DNA of 30,442 bases from contig JAEYAG010000114.1 of the NCBI GenBank assembly GCA_023451265.1, forward strand, positions 1 through 30,442. The letters are read 5' to 3'. Positions 1 to 8,800 of the stretch are shown in pieces. Within the stretch, counting starts at the first letter, position 1; each line of letters opens with the position of its first letter. A program made the translations under genes and the position numbers. The notes under the pieces are model-generated. The model was not told the origin of the DNA, did no database searches, and saw only the letters and a program-made list of their open reading frames with translations. The DNA is from Actinomycetes bacterium. Lineage in GTDB: Bacteria > Actinomycetota > Actinomycetes > Actinomycetales > Microbacteriaceae.

Positions 1-2100
1 GCCGGGGTCTGTACGCACGTCGCGGCGGCGGAGCCCGCACGCACCGCCGCCGCCGACCTGCCCACCGCCGGCGGCCGCGCGCTGACCATCGAGGCGACGG
101 CCGTCGGCAAGATCGAACGCAGCGCGACCGGCTGGCGCTTCGACGCCCGGCTGGACGAGCTGCGGGTGGGCGACACGCGCTTCACACAGCCGGTTCCCCT
201 CGTCATCCGCACCGCCGAGGTCCCCGTCGGACTGGATCTCGGCGGCCGGCTGCGGCTGAACGCGACGGCCTGGCAACCCGACGCCGGCTCCCGTGAGGTG
301 CTCGTCGTAGACGCGACCGCCGTCCCGGAACTGCTCGCGTCACCCACGGGCGTCCTGGGCGCCGCGGCGGCGTTGCGTCGCGGTCTCGTCGCGCTGACGG
401 CCGATCTGCCGCCGCCCGGCGGCGGCCTCATCGCGGGACTGGCCGTGGGCGACACCGGCGCCGTCACTCCGGAACTGGATGCCGAGATGAAGGCATCGTC
501 GCTGTCCCACCTCACCGCCGTCAGCGGGGCGAACTGCGCGCTCGTCGTCGGAATCGCCTACGCCCTCGCCGCCCTGTGCGGTCTGCGTCGCGGCATCCGC
601 GTGGCGGCGGGCCTCGGCGCACTGATCGCGTTCGTCGTGCTGGTCTCGCCGGAGCCGAGCGTCGTGCGCGCCGCGGCGATGGCGGCGATCGCGATGCTCG
701 GGCTGCTGCTCGGCCGCACCGGCGCCGGTCTCTCGCTGCTGACCGCGTCGGTCGCGATCCTGCTGATCGCCGACCCGTGGCTGGCCGGCTCGCTCGGGTT
801 CGCGCTCTCGGTGGCGGCCACCGGAGCGCTGCTCGTGCTCGCCGGCCCGCTCGCCGAAGGACTCGGCCGATGGATGCCGGCACCGCTCGCCCTGCTCATC
901 TCGGTGCCGCTGGCGGCACAGCTCGCGTGCGGACCGTTGATCGTGCTGATCACTCCGACCGTGTCGGTGCTGGGCGTGCTCGCGAACATCCTCGCGGCGC
1001 CCGCCGCGCCACTCGGGACGGTGATCGGACTCGCGGCCTGCCTGAGCGCCGGCATCCCGTACCTGGGATCGGGGCTGGCGGCCCTCGCGTGGCTGCCGGC
1101 CGCGTGGATCGCCGCCACCGCGGGCGAGATCGCCCGGCTGCCCGGCGCCACCCTCGCCTGGCCGCAGGGTGGGATGGGGCTCATCGCCCTCGGCGTCGTC
1201 GGCGCCGCCGTCGCGGTGCTCATCGTCGGTGCCCGCCGGTGGGCACGGGTGACCGCGGTCCTGGTGCTCGCAGCATCCGTGACGACCGCACTCGCCACGG
1301 GTCCGGTCGCCGACGCCGTCGCCCGCGCCGCCGTCCCGTCGGAGTGGGCCATCGCCGCGTGCGACGTGGGCCAGGGCGACGCCGTTCTCGTGCGCTCGGG
1401 CGATGCGGTGCTGCTGATCGACACCGGTCCCGACCCCGAGCCGCTCGCGCACTGTCTGCGGCAGCTGGGGGTCGAGCGGATCGACCTGCTCGTCCTCACG
1501 CACTTCGACCTGGACCATCGCGGCGGGGTGCACGCCGTGCTCGGTCGCACCGACGCCGTGCTGCACGGCCCCGTCGACGGCGCGGAGGACGAACAGGGAC
1601 TGCGCGAGCTCGCCGACGGCGGGGCGCGGGTCACCGCCGCCGTCCGCGGCATGAGCGGAACGATCGGCACCGCCCACTGGCGCGTGCTGTGGCCGCGCGC
1701 GGACACGCCGTCCGGCAACGACGCGAGCGTCGTCGTCGAGGTCATCGGCGGCGGTCTGCCGAGCGGGATCTACCTCGGCGACCTGTCGGCCGCGGGGCAG
1801 CAGGCGATGGCGGGTGGGGCGGCGCTGCGCTCCGGGTACGCGGTCGTCAAGGTCGCCCACCACGGCAGCGCCGATCAGGACCCGCGGCTCTACGAGCGGC
1901 TCGCGCCCGCGCTCGCGTTGATCTCGGTGGGAGAGAACGACTACGGCCACCCCCGGCAGGAGACCCTCGACCTCCTCGCCGCGCTCGGTGTGCGCATGGT
2001 TCGCACCGACCAGGACGGTCTTGTCGTCGTCTGGGCGGATGCCGCCGGCATCCACTTCTGGCGGGAGCGGGCACCGGCCGCTGTCGCACCCGGTGGGTAG
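1..2100 (+). CDS. comEC: ComEC/Rec2 family DNA uptake channel protein, 5' truncated by window edge
   Basis: The reading frame is open from base 1, so the true start lies upstream; 699 codons plus stop are present. ComEC is the inner-membrane channel for single-stranded DNA in natural transformation. The first ~110 residues look like the end of the OB-like N-terminal domain. A long multi-helix Competence domain follows, with the motif HLTAVSGANC near residue 170 and hydrophobic segments to about residue 440. A metallo-beta-lactamase domain ends the protein: CDVGQGDAVLV, LIDTGPD, the metal-binding THFDLDHRGG near residue 500, and VAHHGSADQ. All expected metal ligands are visible, so the C-terminal domain should be active. 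Full-length actinobacterial ComEC is about 750-800 residues, so perhaps 60-100 are missing. comEA would be expected upstream. Whether the host is naturally competent cannot be told from this. The TAG stop lies inside the predicted holA promoter. Confidence 0.95.
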   Translation, partial: AGVCTHVAAAEPARTAAADLPTAGGRALTIEATAVGKIERSATGWRFDARLDELRVGDTRFTQPVPLVIRTAEVPVGLDLGGRLRLNATAWQPDAGSREVLVVDATAVPELLASPTGVLGAAAALRRGLVALTADLPPPGGGLIAGLAVGDTGAVTPELDAEMKASSLSHLTAVSGANCALVVGIAYALAALCGLRRGIRVAAGLGALIAFVVLVSPEPSVVRAAAMAAIAMLGLLLGRTGAGLSLLTASVAILLIADPWLAGSLGFALSVAATGALLVLAGPLAEGLGRWMPAPLALLISVPLAAQLACGPLIVLITPTVSVLGVLANILAAPAAPLGTVIGLAACLSAGIPYLGSGLAALAWLPAAWIAATAGEIARLPGATLAWPQGGMGLIALGVVGAAVAVLIVGARRWARVTAVLVLAASVTTALATGPVADAVARAAVPSEWAIAACDVGQGDAVLVRSGDAVLLIDTGPDPEPLAHCLRQLGVERIDLLVLTHFDLDHRGGVHAVLGRTDAVLHGPVDGAEDEQGLRELADGGARVTAAVRGMSGTIGTAHWRVLWPRADTPSGNDASVVVEVIGGGLPSGIYLGDLSAAGQQAMAGGAALRSGYAVVKVAHHGSADQDPRLYERLAPALALISVGENDYGHPRQETLDLLAALGVRMVRTDQDGLVVVWADAAGIHFWRERAPAAVAPGG

Positions 2101-2103
2101 GCT
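2098..2103 (+). promoter_or_regulatory. predicted -10 element of holA (leaderless layout)
   Basis: TAGGCT lies exactly 6 nt before the holA ATG at 2110, the position expected if transcription starts on the A of the start codon. Its first three bases are the TAG stop of comEC. No Shine-Dalgarno sequence lies in the 9-base gap between the two genes. I see no convincing -35. Confidence 0.5.
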
Positions 2104-2109
2104 GGCTGC

Positions 2110-3159
2110 ATGCCACCCGCCCCCCGTCGCCCCGCCGCCCGCGGTGCGGGCTCGCGCAGCGCGTCGGCCATCCCGCAGATCTCGTGGCGCGCCCCGCAGC
2201 CGGCGCCCATCGTGCTCGTCTCGGGCCCGGAGGACGTCTGCGCCGAGCGGGCGATCGCCGGGATCCGCGACTTCTTGCGCGCCGAAGACGCGAGCCTGGA
2301 GGTCTCCGACCTCCGCGCCGACGACTACACGTCGGGGAGCCTGCTCACTCTCACCTCGCCGTCGCTGTTCGGCGAGCCGCGTCTGGTGCGCGTCGGGGGA
2401 GTGGAGAAGTGCTCCGACGCCTTCTTGACCGAGGCGCTGGCCTACCTCGAGAGCCCGCAGGAGGGCGCGACCGTGGTACTGCGCCACACCGGCGCGAGCG
2501 TGCGCGGCAAGAAGCTGCTCGACGCGATCCGCTCCGGTACCGGCGGGGGCGTGGAGATCGCGTGCCCGGCGGTCAAGCGCGACTCCGACCGGTTCGACTT
2601 CGCCGCCGGCGAGTTCCAGGCTGCGCAGAAGAAGATCGCGCCAGTGGCACTGCGCGCTCTCGTCGGCGCGTTCGCGGACGATCTCACCGAGCTCGCCGCG
2701 GCGTGCCAGCAGCTGATCGCGGACGTGCCGGGTGACATCTCCGAGCAGGTCGTGGAGCGCTACTACGGCGGTCGCGTGGAGACGAGCGCGTTCACGGTCG
2801 CCGACACGGCGATCGCGGGGCGCTACGGCGACGCGCTCGTGGCGCTGCGCCACGCGCTCGCCAGCGGCGCCGACCCGGTGCCGCTCGTCGCGGCGATCGC
2901 CTCGAAGCTGCGGACGATGGCTCGGGTCGCCGGCATCCGCGAGTCGTCGGCGTCGCTGGCTGCGCGTCTCGGGATGAAGGACTGGCAGGTCGATCGCGCC
3001 CGGCGCGACCTGACCGGGTGGAACGAGACGTCGCTCGGCATGGCCATTCAGGCCGCAGCGCGGGCGGATGCCGAGGTCAAGGGCGCGTCGCGCGATCCCG
3101 TCTTCGCGGTCGAGCGCCTCGTGACGGTCATCGCGACCCGCGCGCCGTACGGCGCCTGA
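2110..3159 (+). CDS. holA: DNA polymerase III subunit delta
   Basis: This 349-residue protein matches the length and layout of the clamp-loader delta subunit, which opens the beta sliding clamp in the DnaX complex. The N-terminal AAA+-like domain begins near residue 28 (PIVLVSGPEDVCAERAI) and lacks a Walker A motif, as delta does. The middle carries the conserved ALRALVGAFADDLTELA segment. The C-terminal collar domain has the typical VADTAIAGRYGDALVALRHA and PLVAAIASKLRTMARV stretches. It follows comEC with a 9-base gap, a common arrangement in bacteria. ATG at 2110 is favoured because a -10-like TAGGCT stands 6 nt upstream and no ribosome binding site is visible, so translation may start on a leaderless mRNA as well as by read-through from comEC. 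Confidence 0.95.
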   Translation: MPPAPRRPAARGAGSRSASAIPQISWRAPQPAPIVLVSGPEDVCAERAIAGIRDFLRAEDASLEVSDLRADDYTSGSLLTLTSPSLFGEPRLVRVGGVEKCSDAFLTEALAYLESPQEGATVVLRHTGASVRGKKLLDAIRSGTGGGVEIACPAVKRDSDRFDFAAGEFQAAQKKIAPVALRALVGAFADDLTELAAACQQLIADVPGDISEQVVERYYGGRVETSAFTVADTAIAGRYGDALVALRHALASGADPVPLVAAIASKLRTMARVAGIRESSASLAARLGMKDWQVDRARRDLTGWNETSLGMAIQAAARADAEVKGASRDPVFAVERLVTVIATRAPYGA

Positions 3160-3208
3160 GGCCGACCCGGCCCCGCCCGCTTCACGCGGCCGCTCAACCG
3201 ACGCAAAC

Positions 3209-3234
3209 TGCGGCTACACGGGCCCGTACCCGCA
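3209..3234. terminator. possible hairpin downstream of holA
   Basis: TGCGG and CCGCA arms enclose the palindrome ACGGGCCCGT, giving an imperfect hairpin 50 bases after the holA stop. There is no T-run. It may end the comEC-holA transcript; it is a weak prediction. The rest of the 160-base gap to rpsT shows nothing else besides the rpsT terminator. Confidence 0.35.
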
Positions 3235-3272
3235 ATACGCGACGGACGAAGCCCGCGCCCGCCGAACGCAAA

Positions 3273-3301
3273 CGAGCCCGCCCCCAGCGGGGACGGGCTC
3301 G
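3273..3301 (-). terminator. rho-independent terminator of rpsT
   Basis: CGAGCCCG (3273-3280) pairs perfectly with CGGGCTCG (3294-3301), and a further CCCC/GGGG pairing with one bulged base lies inside. On the minus strand the stem is followed by TTTGCGTT, a short T-rich tail. It sits about 20 bases beyond the rpsT stop codon. Confidence 0.75.
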
Positions 3302-3319
3302 TCGAGAGGATGCTGCGGC

Positions 3320-3580
3320 TCAGAGAGCGGCGACCTGCTTCGCGATGGCCGACTTGCGGTTCGCGGCCTGGTTCTCGTGGATGACGCCCTTGCTCACGGC
3401 CTTGTCGAGCTTGCGGGTCGCGGTCGCGAGAGCCTTCTCGGCGGCGGCCTTGTCGCCGGCGGCGATGGCCTCGCGGGTGCGACGCACCTCGGTCTTCAGC
3501 TCGCTCTTGACGGCCTTGTTGCGCTCGCGCGCCTTCTCGTTGGTCTTGTTGCGCTTGATCTGCGACTTGATGTTGGCCAC
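3320..3580 (-). CDS. rpsT: 30S ribosomal protein S20
   Basis: The 86-residue protein is S20, a primary 16S rRNA-binding protein of the small subunit body. The start is a GTG at 3580, giving the canonical N-terminus M-ANIKSQIKRN; an open frame continues upstream but S20 proteins begin here. The sequence is lysine/arginine/alanine rich and all-helical in appearance (KARERNKAVKSELKTEVRR, then AAEKALATATRKLDKAV), ending KSAIAKQVAAL, as in other actinobacterial S20. An AAAGAG stretch on the minus strand about 11 nt before the start may serve as ribosome binding site. The gene is monocistronic, with a promoter near 3690 and a terminator at 3273-3301, which leaves a leader of about 100 nt. Its place beside holA is conserved in many bacteria. 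Confidence 0.97.
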   Translation of the reverse strand: MANIKSQIKRNKTNEKARERNKAVKSELKTEVRRTREAIAAGDKAAAEKALATATRKLDKAVSKGVIHENQAANRKSAIAKQVAAL

Positions 3581-3687
3581 GTTCGACGGCTCTTTCGTTC
3601 GGAGTTTTCGTTGGATGTACCGGAGCAGCGGTAGAGGGGCGCCTCCGGCGGCGTGCGGGGTGGGACCCACACGCAAGCCAAACACCG

Positions 3688-3693
3688 AGTCTA
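3688..3693 (-). promoter_or_regulatory. predicted -10 element of rpsT
   Basis: On the minus strand the hexamer reads TAGACT, the same core seen before lepA and the HIT gene. It would start a transcript near 3681, about 100 nt before the rpsT start codon, so unlike the others this would be a leadered mRNA. A TTGCGG about 20 nt upstream is a weak -35 candidate. Confidence 0.5.
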
Positions 3694-3798
3694 CCAGGTC
3701 CGCGCGGCGCGCCCCGCAATCGGCCGGCGGCGCGGCAACGTGCGGCATGATCGGATCGCCGGCACCCGACCGGCAGCGTCCCGACGAAGGAGTCGCCC

Positions 3799-5091
3799 GT
3801 GGTGAACGGATCCGCCGCGCCTCAGCCTGCCCCCGTGGCCGTGACACCGCGGCGGGCCGGCGCGAGATGGTTCACCGTCTTCACGCTCGCCTGGCTCGCG
3901 CTGTGGACGGCGCAGCTGACACCCCTGCAGCTGCTGATCCCGCTGCAGCTGAACACGCCCGACACCGCCGACGGATGGATCTCCGGCGTGGTCTCCTCGG
4001 GTCTGGTCCTCGCCGCCGGCGGCCTCGCCGGCGTCATCGCCGGGCCCCTCGCCGGCGGCATGAGCGACCGCACCCGCGGCGCGTTCGGCCGCCGCCGACC
4101 TTGGGCGATCGGCGGGGCGGTGCTGGGTGCGGGCGGCCTCGTCGCGATCGCGTTCGCGAACGGCCCGTGGGGAGTGGGCCTGGCGTGGGTTGCCGTCTCG
4201 GTCGGCGTGGCCGTCGCCTCCGCGGCATTCACGGCGCTCATCGCCGATCAGCTCACCGACCAGCGCGGCGCCGCCTCGGCCGCCGTCTCGTCGTCCCAGG
4301 CGGTCGGCATCATTGTCGGCGTCGGCGTCATCGTCCTGCTCGAACTGGGTGTCGTGGCCGGCTACCTCGCACTCGCCGGGTTCCTCCTGGTCGTCGCGGT
4401 CGCGGCGGCGTTCATCCTGCCCGACCCGCCGGCACCGGCATCCGCCGCCACGGCCCGCACGCGCGTCTCGCTCGCCGAGCGCTTCGCCGCCTTCCGCGAC
4501 CGCGACTTCGCCTGGCTGCTGTGGGGGCGGCTCGTCGTCAACATCGGCAACGCGCTGGGGACCGGGCTCCTGCTGTTCTTCCTGCTGTACGGCCTGCACC
4601 GCGACCCGGCCGGCGCGGAGGACGAGCTCCTGCTGCTGATCGTCGTGTACACGGTGTTCGTGGTCGCGGCATCCGTCATCGCCAGCCGCATCTCCGACCG
4701 CACCGGCCGACGCGTCGGCCTCACGGTGGCGGCGGCCGTCGTGCAGGGGATCGCGTCACTGCTGATCGCGGCGCTGCCCTCGTTCGAGACGACCATGGTC
4801 GCGGCCGCCCTCCTCGGTGTCGGCTACGGCGCGTACATGTCGGTGGGCCTCGCCCTCGGCACCGACGTGCTGCCCTTCGCCGAGGACAACGCCCGCGATC
4901 TCGGCTTCGTCAACGTCTCGGCGAGCCTCGGTCAGCTGCTGGGACCCCTCATCGGCGCAGGACTGGTGGCGTTCGTCGGCGGGTTCTGGCTGCTGTTCGC
5001 CGTCGGCGGGGTGCTGTCGATCCTGGGTGGCGTCATGACGCTGGCGGTGCGGCCTCGAGTGTCGCCAGCGCCAGATCCAGCACAGCGTTGA
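3799..5091 (+). CDS. MFS transporter, SLC45/GPH-like
   Basis: The 430-residue product is almost entirely hydrophobic helices, about twelve, with one short hydrophilic loop near residue 210-230 (ending with an amphipathic AERFAAFRDRDFAWLL). The diagnostic feature is MFS motif A between helices 2 and 3, GGMSDRTRGAFGRRRPW (residues 86-102); the RTRxxxGRRRPW form is typical of the SLC45/GPH-like sugar-cation symporters. A second, weaker copy, SRISDRTGRRVG, lies in the second half, as expected from the internal duplication. The substrate cannot be read from the sequence; a sugar is possible. A GAAGGAG ribosome binding site at 3786-3792 supports GTG at 3799 or the adjacent in-frame GTG at 3802. The last 59 bases overlap the convergent hydrolase gene, and no separate terminator is visible. 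Confidence 0.85.
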   Translation: MVNGSAAPQPAPVAVTPRRAGARWFTVFTLAWLALWTAQLTPLQLLIPLQLNTPDTADGWISGVVSSGLVLAAGGLAGVIAGPLAGGMSDRTRGAFGRRRPWAIGGAVLGAGGLVAIAFANGPWGVGLAWVAVSVGVAVASAAFTALIADQLTDQRGAASAAVSSSQAVGIIVGVGVIVLLELGVVAGYLALAGFLLVVAVAAAFILPDPPAPASAATARTRVSLAERFAAFRDRDFAWLLWGRLVVNIGNALGTGLLLFFLLYGLHRDPAGAEDELLLLIVVYTVFVVAASVIASRISDRTGRRVGLTVAAAVVQGIASLLIAALPSFETTMVAAALLGVGYGAYMSVGLALGTDVLPFAEDNARDLGFVNVSASLGQLLGPLIGAGLVAFVGGFWLLFAVGGVLSILGGVMTLAVRPRVSPAPDPAQR

Positions 5092-5764
5092 ACACACGCG
5101 GCCGCATCGCCGTGACCAGATGGGACGTGCGCGGCACGACGATGAGTTCGGAGTGCGGCACCAGCGACGCGAACAGGCGCTCGTTCAGGCGCAACTGGTC
5201 GTACTGGCCGTTGACGAACCAGGTCGGCACCTCGATGCGGCGCAGCGCCGCGAGCAGGTCGAGCACCGACAGCGACCGCAGCGCGACGTCCTGCGCGTCG
5301 TAGGCGTACCCGCCGGCGCCGAAGTCCGCCCGCGTCTCCGCGGGGAGTGTGCGGTCCAGCACCCACTCGGAGATCCGCGAGCCGCGGTTCGGCAACCGGT
5401 CGAAGCCGAGCGCGAGCGTGCGGTAGGTGCGCAGCCCCAGGCCGCGCGGGATGGCGGTGCAGGATGCCGCGATGAAAGCGTCCACGGGCGGCCGATCCTC
5501 GCCGCCGACGTACTCGATCGACAGCAGCCCGCCCATCGAATGGCCGGCCAGGAGCACCCGCCCGACCTCCGCCGCCCGGCGCACGGCGTCGTCGATCGTC
5601 GCGAACGCGCCCTCGAGGGTGAAGGTCTCCGCCATGCGGCTGCCGTGACCGGGCAGGCCGACGGCGACGGCCTCGATCCCGCGCGCCGCGAGGTGCTCGC
5701 GTTGCGCGCGCCACATCGTGGCCGACGTGCGGATGCCGTGCACCATCACCACGGTCGTCGTCAT
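5033..5764 (-). CDS. alpha/beta hydrolase
   Basis: A 243-residue soluble alpha/beta-hydrolase-fold protein. Visible elements are the VVMVHG oxyanion strand (residues 5-10), the nucleophile elbow GHSMGG with Ser76, the acid Asp189 in NGQYDQLR, and His215 in PRTSHLV, so a full Ser-Asp-His triad is present. There is no signal peptide. The cap region between residues 100 and 165 is short. The fold covers esterases, lipases and peptidases, so the substrate is unknown. ATG at 5764 is chosen because it gives the strand immediately followed by VHG and has a GAGG 4 nt upstream. The 3' end runs 59 bases into the MFS gene on the other strand. Upstream lies the strong terminator of the nuclease gene, so it is probably transcribed separately. 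Confidence 0.85.
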   Translation of the reverse strand: MTTTVVMVHGIRTSATMWRAQREHLAARGIEAVAVGLPGHGSRMAETFTLEGAFATIDDAVRRAAEVGRVLLAGHSMGGLLSIEYVGGEDRPPVDAFIAASCTAIPRGLGLRTYRTLALGFDRLPNRGSRISEWVLDRTLPAETRADFGAGGYAYDAQDVALRSLSVLDLLAALRRIEVPTWFVNGQYDQLRLNERLFASLVPHSELIVVPRTSHLVTAMRPRVFNAVLDLALATLEAAPPAS

Positions 5765-5796
5765 CGCCTCAGCCTATGCACAGGCCCCCGGCACCG

Positions 5797-5834
5797 CGAG
5801 AGCGGCGCGGGGGAGGACCCCCGCGCCGCTCTCG
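5797..5834 (-). terminator. perfect 17-bp hairpin, terminator of the nuclease gene
   Basis: The arm at 5797-5813 and the arm at 5818-5834 are exact reverse complements (17 bp), separated by the loop AGGA. The structure starts 14 bases beyond the stop codon of the nuclease-nucleotidase gene and before the hydrolase start. No T-run follows on either strand, which is common in high-GC actinobacteria. It should insulate the hydrolase from the upstream gene. Confidence 0.8.
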
Positions 5835-5847
5835 ATGCGTCACCGTG

Positions 5848-8800
5848 TCAGAAGAGCACCCAGACGCGTGCCGTGCCGCTCGTCGACTCGGCGGCCAGCG
5901 ACGGGTCGGCCGGCTCGAACGAGGCGGTGTAGGCGTGCACGCCGCGGCTCAGCCGGCCGAGTCGGTGCGTCGCGACACCGCCCTTGACCTCGACCGTCGC
6001 GACGACCTTCTCACCCTCGCGGAACACGACGACGCCCTCGGCGCGGGCGCCGTCCTCCTGCCGGACGGTCGCGATGAGCGTCGTCGGCAGGAGGCCGTTC
6101 AGGTGCACCGGCAGCAGTGCCGCCAGCCGTGTCGTCGTCGCGACCGGCTGCACCGCGGCCTCCACCGTCAGCGGCACCTGCACCACCGTGCCCGAGACCG
6201 GCGCCGTGAGCGTCAGGACGACCTCACCGGAAGCCAGGTCTGCGGGGAGCGTGACGGTCACGTCGGCCGCGCCGTCCACGACCGCCGTCTCGCCGAGGTC
6301 TGTGCCGTCCAGGCTCGCCCGCACCGCGGTGTTCTGCGGCGCGCCGCGGCTGGTGAGATCCAGACCGCTCACGCGGAACGTCACGGCATCCCCGGCCTGC
6401 ACCGTCTCCGGCACGCCGGTGACCTGTACCGCGTGCTTGGCGTAGTCCGGCGCCAGCGGGGAGCCGTCGGCGATGTAGTCGACCCACGCCTCGTAGTCGA
6501 GCAGGCCCGTGTCGACGTAGTCGGTGCCCTGGGTGAAGGCGCGGAAGTTGTCACCGCCGCTGGCCAGGAACGAGAACGTCCCGATGCGGTAGGCGGCCGT
6601 GTCCTCCAGCGGTGCACCGTCGATCGTGACCGACGTGATGCGCTCGCCCTCCGGACGGGTCGCGTCGTACGTGTACGACACGTTGTCCGACAGGCCGAGC
6701 TGCAGGTACGGCCGCGAGGGCACTGTGCCGTCGGGGTTGCGCTGCCACTGCTGCTCGAGCATGGTGCGGAACTGCGCACCGGTGAGCGTGATGAGACCGA
6801 GCGTGTTGTTGAACGGCAGCACGGCGTTGGCCTGCGAGAACGAGACCGTGCCGTCGGCGAGGCCGGGCACCGCCGTCGAGCCGAACTCTGCCTGCGTGTC
6901 CCACAGGTCCGACCGCAGACCGCCGGGGTTGGTGACCCCGATGTCCGCGCCGTTCGGCAACGCGCTCAGCGAGTCGCGCAGCATGTTGGCCACCGCGTTG
7001 CCGAGGGTCGACTCGCTCGCCCGGTCATCCCGGGTGCCCCCGGTCCACACCCCGTTCTGGAACGATCCGCCGGCGAAGGCGGTCGTGATGTCGCCCGAGA
7101 CCTCGCCCACCGCGGTGTTGCCGATCTCGGCGGCTGCGGCCAGCGCAGCGTCGACGATCGTCTTCACCTCGGCGACCCGCGGGTAGGTCGCCACGAGCGT
7201 CGCGGGATCGGTGGTCGTGCGCGGGACGTTCCCCTCGGTGTGCGCGGTGACCTCGCCGCTGTCGGGGTCGATCGCAAGGACGATCTTGCCGATGTTGGCG
7301 CCGTACGAGCCGGTCTGCACGACGGGACGCGTGCGGTCGGTGCCGGGAACGGCCGCCGACCACGCGTACTCCTTGTGGGTGTGGCCGGTGAAGATGGCGT
7401 CCACGTCCGCCGAGGTGTCGTTCACGAGCGCGGCGAAGGCCCCGCCGGCGGCGAGCTCCTGCTCGAGCGTGGCACCGTCGGGCGTTCCCGCCCCGGCGCC
7501 CTCGTGGTACAGCGCGACGAGCACGTCGGCCTCGCCGTTGGACGCGTCGCCGTCGCTCAGCTGCGCCGCGACCCGGTTGACGGCGGCGACCGGGTCACCG
7601 AAGTCGACCTCGGTGATGCCCGCCGGCGACACCAGTGACGGCGTCTCCTCGGTGACGGCGCCGATGACGCCGACGGTCAGCCCGCCGGCATCCAGCAGCG
7701 CGTACTCGTCGAGCGCCGGCGTCTGCGTGCCCTTCAGGTACACGTTCGCGCCCAGCTGCGGGTAGTCCGACTCGTCGCTCACGCGGCCGGCGAGGTCGGC
7801 GAAGCCCCGATCGAACTCGTGGTTGCCGACGGCCGACGCCTGCAGGCCGAGGGCATTGAGGACATCGATCGTCGGCTGGTCCTTCGCGACCGACGAGGCG
7901 AACAGCGACGCGCCGATGTTGTCGCCCGCGGAGAGGAACAGCACGGGGCCGGATGCCGCGGCACGCTGCTCTTCGACGGTTCCCGCGAACGCGACGGTGT
8001 TGGCGTCGATGCGTCCGTGGAAGTCGTTGATGTCGAGCAGCGTGAGCTCGACCGGTGCGGCGTCGGCGGTCAGCCCGACCACGACCGGGTCGTGGTCGCT
8101 CGAGCGGTACACGTCGTCGGCGTAGAACTCGGTGGCGTGCGACCGGAACCGGCTGTACTCCAGCGCGACCGACTCGCCCGAGTTGATGTTCCAGATGTCG
8201 GCGCCCGTCGCGCGAGCGGTCGCCGCCTCGTTCAGCAGGACGTGGTCGAGCGAGCCCGACAGCCCCTGGAAGCTGTACGAGGCGGTGTCCACCCCGAAGG
8301 AGGTCGCGGCGTCGGCGTAGCCGGCGTCGTAGAGCACCTGCAGCGGGTCTTCCTGCGAGTACGAGTTGAAGTCACCGACGAGCGCCACCGCGTCCACGTC
8401 GCCGCGGATCTGGGCCACCCAGTCGCGCAGGGCCTGGGCCTGGCGCACGCGCGACTCGTTCGACGCGCCCTGACCGTCGCCGGTGTCGGCGTCGCCGGGC
8501 CACGGGCCGGCCGATCCCTTCGACTTGAAGTGGTTGACCACGAACAGCAGCGGCGCGCCGCCGGCCGCGGGCTCGAAGACCTGCGCGATGGGTTCGCGGG
8601 CGTTGCCGAACGCCTCGCCGGCGCCGCTCTGGTCGCCGAGCGCCCGGGCGTCCCCGACACGCTGCACCGCGGCGGTGCGGTAGATGATGGCGTTCGTGAT
8701 GACGTCCTGCTCGGATGCCGCCGGCAGCTCGTCCGAGGACGGCACGTACGCCCAGACGGGGCCGTCTGCGGCGGCGTTGAGCGCATCCACGAGAGTCGCC

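Noticed and set aside
1..2100. comEC plus the secreted nuclease as one DNA-uptake system
   Set aside because: They are separated by unrelated genes on different strands, and no pilus or comEA gene is visible; functional linkage would be speculation.
340..2853. 837-codon minus-strand open frame across comEC and holA
   Set aside because: Its translation is dominated by Arg, Gly and His with no domain motifs; it is antisense to two clear genes and results from the rarity of stop codons in GC-rich DNA.
3581..3680. Possible S20 autoregulatory structure in the rpsT leader
   Set aside because: Several GC-rich self-complementary stretches exist, but none resembles a known S20 target and chance pairing is expected at this base composition.
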